NCBI RefSeq assembly: GCF_946885885.1
Contig: NZ_CAMPHN010000149.1
Location: forward strand, 1-10,391
DNA: 10,391 nucleotides
Direction of reading: 5' to 3'
Source: an uncultured Pseudomonas sp.
GTDB taxonomy: Bacteria > Pseudomonadota > Gammaproteobacteria > Pseudomonadales > Pseudomonadaceae
Both the position numbers and the translations under genes were made by a program. This document shows positions 6,097-10,391 of the stretch, piece by piece; within the stretch, counting starts at the first letter, position 1; every line of letters starts with the position of its first letter. The notes beneath the pieces are model-generated. The model searched no databases and was not told the DNA's origin. It saw only the letters and a program-made list of their open reading frames with translations.

Positions 6097-6402
6097 TCAG
6101 AGCATCTCGTCGATCTGAATGATCGGCTGTAGATTGGTGTAATTGACAATGTCGCCGAGCACCTTTTCGCGATGCTCCGTCATTACCTGGGCAAATTGCT
6201 CCGCAGAGCGGATATGCGTGTTGAGCAGGCACAGATAAGGTGCGCTCGAGCCATCGACGGCCTGAATGCCACGGCGTACCTCGGTGCTCAGGACGTTATC
6301 GCCGAGCAATTCGAGCATCATCGGGATGTGGCTGTCGCGGTAATACGCGAAATCGAAATGACCGCCGGGTTCGTTCGGGTAGAGCACAGTGACGCAGTAC
6401 AT
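6097..6402 (-). CDS. EthD-family small protein
   Basis: This is a complete 101-residue protein with the EthD (PF07110) signature GGHFDFAYYRDSHIPMMLELLG (residues 13-34), including His25 and Pro27. Family members are small dimeric alpha+beta barrels found beside oxidative catabolic or polyketide-tailoring genes. EthD of Rhodococcus ruber is needed for ethyl tert-butyl ether degradation by a P450 system, and some relatives act as cyclases or monooxygenases. The ATG at 6402 is chosen because GGAG lies 6 nt upstream; an extension further upstream has no family similarity. It sits between the quinone reductase (134-bp gap) and the TetR gene (188-bp gap), all on the same strand. Its reaction cannot be told from sequence. 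Confidence 0.85.
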   Translation of the reverse strand: MYCVTVLYPNEPGGHFDFAYYRDSHIPMMLELLGDNVLSTEVRRGIQAVDGSSAPYLCLLNTHIRSAEQFAQVMTEHREKVLGDIVNYTNLQPIIQIDEML

Positions 6403-6455
6403 TGCCGACTCCTGATAGAAAAGGACGCAGCAGTGTGAACAAATCGTTCGAGGGC

Positions 6456-6484
6456 TCGCCAGTGTCCGAATGGACAGCTGGCGA
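6456..6484. repeat. Long hairpin between the quinone reductase and EthD genes
   Basis: TCGCCAG-TGTCC, loop GAAT, then GGACA-(G)-CTGGCGA: 12 paired bases with one bulge. No T tract follows on either strand, so it is either a Rho-type or imperfect terminator for the reductase gene or a leader structure for the EthD gene. Confidence 0.55.
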
Positions 6485-6492
6485 ACAGGCCT

Positions 6493-6531
6493 GGCTGTGC
6501 AGGACCGATGCTCGGCGCGCATCGGCCAGCC
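6493..6531. repeat. Bulged inverted repeat directly after the quinone reductase stop
   Basis: CCGATG (6505-6510) pairs with CATCGG (6520-6525), and outside it GGCTG (6493-6497) pairs with CAGCC (6527-6531). It starts 6 nt after the stop codon on the minus strand. It could protect the mRNA 3' end; there is no U run. Confidence 0.4.
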
Positions 6532-6536
6532 GCGGA

Positions 6537-7517
6537 TTATCCGCGTACCTGCACCACCACTTTACCCACGGCCTTGCGCTGGCCCAGGGTATCGATTGCT
6601 TCGGCCGCCTTCGGCAGTGGGAAGGTCTGCGAGACCAGTGGCTTGAGCTTGCCTTCGCCGTGCCAGGCGAACAGCTGCTGGAAGTTGGCGGCGTTGTCCT
6701 GAGGTTGGCGCTGGGCGAAGGCGCCCCAGAACACGCCGACCACCGCAGCGCCCTTGAGCAGGGTCAGGTTGACCGGCAACTCGGGGATGCGGCCGCTGGC
6801 GAAACCCACCACCAATAGGCGGCCGTTCCAGGCGATGCTGCGGATCGCGGCATCGAACAGGTCGCCGCCCACCGGGTCGTAAATCACATCGGCGCCCTGG
6901 CCGTTGGTCAGGCGTTTAACTTCGTCCTTCAGGCTGCTGTCGCTGTAGTTGATCACCTCGTCGGCCCCGGCGGCTTTGGCTACTTCCAGCTTCTCGGCGC
7001 TGCTCGCCGCGGCTATCACCCTGGCGCCCATGGCTTTACCGATTTCCACCGCGGCCAGGCCGACGCCGCCGGATGCGCCGAGCACCAGCAGGGTTTCGCC
7101 GGGTTGCAGGTTGGCGCGCTGTTTGAGCGCGTGCATCGAGGTGCCGTAGGTCATGCCGAAGGCGGCAGCTGTGGCGAAATCCATACTCGCGGGAATCGGC
7201 ATGACGTTGTAGCCGGGCACTGCGACTTCCTCGGCGAAACTGCCCCAGCCGGTCAGCGCCATTACCCGGTCGCCGACGTTCAAGTGGCCGACTTTCTCAC
7301 CCACTGCCTTGACCACGCCCGCCGCCTCGCCACCGGGGGAGAACGGGAAAGGCGGCTTGAACTGATATTTGCCTTCGATGATCAGGGTGTCGGGAAAGTT
7401 GACCCCGGCCGCGTGCACTTCGAGGAGGATTTCGGTCTTCTTCGCTTCGGGGCTGGCAACTTCTTCCAGTACCAGGGTTTCGGCTGGGCCGAAGGCTTTG
7501 CACAGCATGGCTTTCAT
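6537..7517 (-). CDS. NADPH:quinone oxidoreductase family protein (zinc-independent MDR)
   Basis: This 326-residue medium-chain dehydrogenase/reductase has the quinone oxidoreductase layout: the N-terminal GroES-like half with VHAAGVNFPDTLIIEGKY (34-51) and PFSPGGEAAGVV (58-69), then a Rossmann half with LVLGASGGVGLAAVEIGKAMGA (144-165) for NADPH. The zinc ligands of alcohol dehydrogenases are absent, as expected for this branch, which reduces quinones, enones or acyl-CoA-type double bonds. The ATG at 7517 has AGAGGAA 7 nt upstream; longer frames upstream run into the repeat element and are not coding. Because that element ends only 28 bp upstream of the start codon, the promoter was probably altered by its insertion. 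The natural substrate is unknown. Confidence 0.9.
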   Translation of the reverse strand: MKAMLCKAFGPAETLVLEEVASPEAKKTEILLEVHAAGVNFPDTLIIEGKYQFKPPFPFSPGGEAAGVVKAVGEKVGHLNVGDRVMALTGWGSFAEEVAVPGYNVMPIPASMDFATAAAFGMTYGTSMHALKQRANLQPGETLLVLGASGGVGLAAVEIGKAMGARVIAAASSAEKLEVAKAAGADEVINYSDSSLKDEVKRLTNGQGADVIYDPVGGDLFDAAIRSIAWNGRLLVVGFASGRIPELPVNLTLLKGAAVVGVFWGAFAQRQPQDNAANFQQLFAWHGEGKLKPLVSQTFPLPKAAEAIDTLGQRKAVGKVVVQVRG

Positions 7518-7545
7518 CGGGCTATTCCTCTGCGGGTGATGGGCT

Positions 7546-7825
7546 AGGGTCTGTTGACGTTTCGTAGCGAGCCGCGTTGCCGCGACAAATTTTGCCAGGC
7601 AAGGCGCAGGACGCCGGCAATGGACTAGCCGTCCGCGTCGTTCCCTTGCCAAGTCCTGCAACACCGCCTGGCGAAATTTGCCGCGTAACCCAGAGGGCCG
7701 GGCCGGTTTTTGCGCGCTGCTGCGTTTCTCGTCACTCGTTTGGAATAACCAAACCACGCTCCTCGTGCCTTGCTGCGCGCAAAAACCGGCTCCGGCGCGG
7801 TCGCAACGAAACGTCAACAGACCCT
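7546..7825. mobile_element. 280-bp MITE-like element with 20-bp perfect terminal inverted repeats
   Basis: The left end AGGGTCTGTTGACGTTTCGT (7546-7565) is exactly complementary to 7806-7825, and pairing continues with small gaps for about 10 more bases. Inside are two large hairpins. 7581-7612 pairs with 7653-7685 (CGCG.CAAATTT.GCCAGGC shared). GCCGGTTTTTGCGCGC (7702-7717) pairs perfectly with 7775-7790, with a smaller GTTTGG-AATAA-CCAAAC hairpin at 7738-7754 in its loop. No protein of known type is encoded. A clear target-site duplication is not seen. The structure suits a non-autonomous transposable element moved by a transposase elsewhere in the genome, though a structured-RNA repeat cannot be excluded. 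It fills most of the 438-bp gap between the divergent quinone reductase and fliL-like genes. Confidence 0.75.
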
Positions 7826-7897
7826 CGCAGTGTAGGTACGGGGGGCGCGCGGTCAACGAGCATGCCCGAGCATTATGGTCGTGCATAAGCCTGGGGC

Positions 7898-7926
7898 TTG
7901 GGCCTGGGCTCGGCTGTGGCTATGCT
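7898..7926 (+). promoter_or_regulatory. Candidate promoter of the fliL-like gene
   Basis: TTGGGC (7898-7903), a 17-nt spacer and TATGCT (7921-7926) make a sigma-70-like pair, placing the start of RNA about 22 nt before the GTG at 7956. The -35 is weak. Confidence 0.4.
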
Positions 7927-7955
7927 ATGGCTCGACCCTTGGAGGAAACGCCCCT

Positions 7956-8366
7956 GTGAAAGTGTGGATCGCATTGTTGCTGGCCCTGTCCCTGCCGTTG
8001 CTGGCTCAGGCCGAAGAAGACGAAAAAGCCAAAGAAGAGGCTGCTCCGGTTGTGGCTTATATCAGCTTGTTTCCCGCGCTGGTCGGTAACTTCGGTTCGG
8101 GGCCGAAACTCAAATTCTTCAAGGCGGATATTTCTTTGCGGGTGACCGGCGCCGATACCGAGGCCAAGGTAAAGCACCATGAGCCGCTGATCCGTAATCA
8201 GTTGGTCATGCTCTTCTCTCAGCAGACCGAAGCCTCGATGGCCGCGCCCGAGGCCAAGGAGAATTTGCGTGTGGAAGCGCTCAAGCAGGTGCAGGAGGTG
8301 CTGACCCAGGAGGAAGGCAAACCGCTGGTGGAAGACCTGTTATTCAACAACCTGATCATCCAGTAG
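7956..8366 (+). CDS. FliL-like (flagellar basal body-associated) secreted protein
   Basis: This is a 136-residue protein starting with GTG at 7956, chosen because GGAGGAAA lies 7 nt upstream and because the N-terminus is then a clean signal peptide (MKVWIALLLALSLPLLAQA, cleavage likely after AQA). A short acidic/lysine linker follows (EEDEKAKEEA). The rest matches FliL (PF03748): YISLFPALVGNF, the strand KLKFFKADISLRV, HHEPLIRNQLVMLFSQQT, and ENLRVEALKQVQEVL. Canonical FliL is inner-membrane anchored by an N-terminal helix and supports the flagellar motor. Here the AxA site suggests release into the periplasm, so this may be a paralogue rather than the flagellar-operon fliL, and no flagellar genes are nearby. 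The gene is the only one on the plus strand and its end overlaps the convergent cyclase gene by 11 bp. Confidence 0.82.
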   Translation: MKVWIALLLALSLPLLAQAEEDEKAKEEAAPVVAYISLFPALVGNFGSGPKLKFFKADISLRVTGADTEAKVKHHEPLIRNQLVMLFSQQTEASMAAPEAKENLRVEALKQVQEVLTQEEGKPLVEDLLFNNLIIQ

Positions 8367-10209
8367 CGGTATCCAGGCTCCATTCGCAGGTGCAGTTGCG
8401 GCCTTGGTGCTTGGCTTGGTACAGCGCCTGGTCGCTGCGTGCGATCAGCATATAGGGCTGGTTGTCCTGACTGGGTTCGATGCTGGCCAGGCCGATGCTC
8501 AGGGTGATGCGGCCGATAGGACTGGCGGGGTGGGGGATGTCCAAACCGGCCAACTGCCGATGAATATGGCTGGCCACATGGCCGCCGCCCTGCATATCGG
8601 TATTGGCCAGGATAATCGCGAACTCCTCGCCGCCGTAGCGGCACGCCACGTCGCCTTCGCGCTGCAGGCAGTCTTTCAGCAGGTCGGCGACCTGTTGCAG
8701 CACGTCGTCGCCGGCCAGGTGGCCGAGTTGGTCGTTGTAGGCCTTGAAATAGTCGATATCGAGCATCAGCAGGGTCAGCGGGGCATTGTGCCGGCGTAAA
8801 CGCCGCCATTCGCTGGCCAGTTGATTGTCGAAAAAGCGCCGGTTATACAGCCCGGTAAGGCCATCCTGTTGCGATAGGCGTTGCAGCTGCGCCTCGACTT
8901 GCAGGCGTTCTTTATTGTCGCGGGAAACCCCGATCAAATACTCATGCTCATTGACCGTGATGATTTGCGCGCTGATTTCCGCCGCCTGATAGCTGCCATC
9001 GCGTCTGCGCATCTCTCGCTGGGAAATCGGCGAGAGCTTGTCTTGCTGAGCCTGGCGCACACTCTCGAGCCAATGGTGGAAGCCCGGTAGCAGTTGCTCC
9101 GGGTCCTGCAGGAGCAACTCGGCGAATGCTTCGGCGCTATAGCCCAGGCTGCTGTGCATGGCCCTGTTCATATGCAGGATGGCGCGGGTTTGCGGGTTGA
9201 TGATGAACAGACCGTCGCGGCTTGAGTCGGTCAGGTCGAGAACCAATTGCAGGCGTTCGCGGCTGTCGCGCAAGGTCTGCTCGGCTCGTTCGCGTTGGCT
9301 GACTTCTTCGTTCAGACGGCGGTTGCTGGTTTGCAATGCAGCGGCGCGCCGGGCGTTTTCCAAGGCCAGGGCCATTGCGGCGACCAGCAGCAGGCTGATC
9401 ATCAGGCTGGCGGCGAAAACCAGTTCCGGCAGCGGGCTGTTCAGCTGTTCCACCAGACGTTCGGTGGGCTCCAGGCGCAGGGCGAAATTGGTGTTGTTGA
9501 GCAAATGCAGCGGAATTTCCTGCTGCAACGCGGCGACCGCTTGGCCGGGCTCGCGCCGGTAGATCGGTTTGCCGTCTTCGAGCAGGGAGGCGCTGAAGTT
9601 ATCGTTGTCGAGATTGCTGAGCAGTGCATCCATCAGGCGCTCGACGCGAAATACGCCCTGGATGAAGCCGTCGAAGGTCCGCTCGCCCTGGTTATCGGCA
9701 ATATACAGCGGCGTATAGAGGATAAAACCACGGCCGCCCTGGACCAGGGCGAAGCTATTGGAAAAACTCGCTTCGCCAGTTGCCTTGGCGCGCATGGCCA
9801 GCGGGTAATTGGGGTGTGCGGGAGTGAGGCGGAATTGCTGGGCGGCTTCGTTGCCTTGCACGGGCTCGATCCAGCGCATCGCCAGATCGGGCCCCAGCCA
9901 TTGAATGGCTTGATAACCCTTGAAGTTTTTCAGGTAGAACTGGCTGTCGAGGGTCCATTCGTCCCGTGGAATACGCCCGCGATAATTCCACAAAAGCGCC
10001 AGGCGGGCCAAACCGTCGACCTGTTCGATCAAGCTGCCTTCAAGCTGGCGTGCCAGGCTGTGGGCTTGGTATTCGACGCGTTCGGCGATGCGTTGCTGCT
10101 GGCTGGTCAGCAGTTGCTGCCAAAGCAGCAGGCTGAAGAAGCACAGCACCAGCAGGATGGCGACGAGCGCCATGCGTGCAGACCATAGGTGCAAGGAGCG
10201 CCGCAGCAT
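8356..10209 (-). CDS. CHASE-PAS-GGDEF diguanylate cyclase, membrane-bound
   Basis: The protein has 617 residues from the ATG at 10209. This start is preferred over the ATG at 10230 because GAGG lies 6 nt before it, while 10230 has no ribosome site. Order of parts: transmembrane helix about 13-31; periplasmic CHASE-like sensor about 45-250 (with QWLGPDLAMRWIEPVQG); second transmembrane helix about 262-283; a short coiled coil; a PAS domain about 319-438; and a GGDEF domain about 445-605. The active site is GGEEF (526-530) and the inhibitory I-site RxxD is intact (REGD, 517-520), so an active, product-inhibited cyclase making c-di-GMP from two GTP is expected. No EAL domain follows. The signal sensed outside is unknown. 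It lies close behind the EVE-domain gene on the same strand and may share its transcript. Confidence 0.92.
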   Translation of the reverse strand: MLRRSLHLWSARMALVAILLVLCFFSLLLWQQLLTSQQQRIAERVEYQAHSLARQLEGSLIEQVDGLARLALLWNYRGRIPRDEWTLDSQFYLKNFKGYQAIQWLGPDLAMRWIEPVQGNEAAQQFRLTPAHPNYPLAMRAKATGEASFSNSFALVQGGRGFILYTPLYIADNQGERTFDGFIQGVFRVERLMDALLSNLDNDNFSASLLEDGKPIYRREPGQAVAALQQEIPLHLLNNTNFALRLEPTERLVEQLNSPLPELVFAASLMISLLLVAAMALALENARRAAALQTSNRRLNEEVSQRERAEQTLRDSRERLQLVLDLTDSSRDGLFIINPQTRAILHMNRAMHSSLGYSAEAFAELLLQDPEQLLPGFHHWLESVRQAQQDKLSPISQREMRRRDGSYQAAEISAQIITVNEHEYLIGVSRDNKERLQVEAQLQRLSQQDGLTGLYNRRFFDNQLASEWRRLRRHNAPLTLLMLDIDYFKAYNDQLGHLAGDDVLQQVADLLKDCLQREGDVACRYGGEEFAIILANTDMQGGGHVASHIHRQLAGLDIPHPASPIGRITLSIGLASIEPSQDNQPYMLIARSDQALYQAKHQGRNCTCEWSLDTATG

Positions 10210-10230
10210 AAATGACCTCAAAAGGTTCAT

Positions 10231-10242
10231 CTATTTAAATAG
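10231..10242. promoter_or_regulatory. AT-rich palindrome CTATTTAAATAG upstream of the cyclase
   Basis: This perfect 12-bp palindrome in otherwise GC-rich DNA lies in the short gap between the EVE-domain and cyclase genes. It could supply a -10 element (TATTTA or similar), but no -35 is convincing. If RNA starts just after it, translation from 10209 rather than 10230 is favoured. Confidence 0.35.
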
Positions 10243-10254
10243 CACAGCGCCATT

Positions 10255-10391
10255 TCAGCGGATAGCGAGGATCGCTGCCCATTGCGCACCAGTAACGGGC
10301 ATAACCGACAGGCGGCTACCTTTTTGCACCAGTGGCAGCTCCAGCAGGGCGTTTTGCGCTTTCAATTCGGCCAGTGGTATCACCCGTTCGA
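10255..10391 (-). CDS. EVE-domain protein, C-terminal fragment
   Basis: The open frame enters from the right edge and ends in TGA at 10255, giving the last 44 residues. The pattern LPLVQKGSRLSVMPVTGAQW followed by AAIL is the typical C-terminal end of bacterial EVE-domain proteins (PF01878), which have a PUA-like fold that binds modified nucleobases. The 5' part lies beyond the window. The gene ends 45 bp before the cyclase start on the same strand. Identification from such a short piece rests on this one conserved stretch. Confidence 0.8.
   Translation of the reverse strand, partial: ERVIPLAELKAQNALLELPLVQKGSRLSVMPVTGAQWAAILAIR

Noticed and set aside
7546..7825. Element as a CRISPR array, tRNA or attachment site
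   Set aside because: The repeats are inverted, not regularly spaced direct repeats. There is no cloverleaf and no integrase gene nearby.

Overview
The window is GC-rich with short intergenic gaps, good Shine-Dalgarno sites and protein families (CHASE-PAS-GGDEF cyclase, EVE-domain protein, FliL-like protein, MDR-type quinone reductase) typical of Pseudomonas or a close gammaproteobacterial relative. Every gene except one (the fliL-like gene at 7956-8366) is on the minus strand, so the window reads right to left.

Right side (10391 to 7956): the tail of an EVE-domain gene, a membrane-bound CHASE-PAS-GGDEF diguanylate cyclase, and a convergent fliL-like gene whose 3' end overlaps the cyclase by 11 bp. 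Next, at 7546-7825, lies a 280-bp non-coding element with perfect 20-bp terminal inverted repeats and two large internal hairpins. It looks like a MITE inserted just upstream of a zinc-independent NADPH:quinone oxidoreductase gene (6537-7517). An EthD-family small protein (6097-6402) and a TetR/AcrR-type regulator (5285-5908) follow.

Left side (5284 to 1): a 364-bp regulatory gap with repeats and dyads precedes an AfsA-like hotdog protein (4171-4920), which overlaps a HAD-IB phosphatase (3501-4187) by 17 nt. A textbook intrinsic terminator with a UUCG loop (3444-3470) ends this pair. A second unit follows on the same strand: aldo/keto reductase (2218-3216), class A FAD monooxygenase (602-2152) and a condensation-domain acyltransferase that runs off the left edge (1-590).

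The most interesting proposal is that the left side is a small-molecule pathway resembling actinobacterial gamma-butyrolactone/furan signal biosynthesis. An AfsA-like enzyme would join a beta-ketoacyl chain to a C3 phosphate, the coupled HAD enzyme would remove the phosphate, and the aldo/keto reductase, monooxygenase and acyltransferase would tailor the product, with a TetR regulator next door. The families are read from motifs in the sequence. The pathway assignment is inference by analogy with AfsA and with the mmfL/mmfH/mmfP set of Streptomyces.
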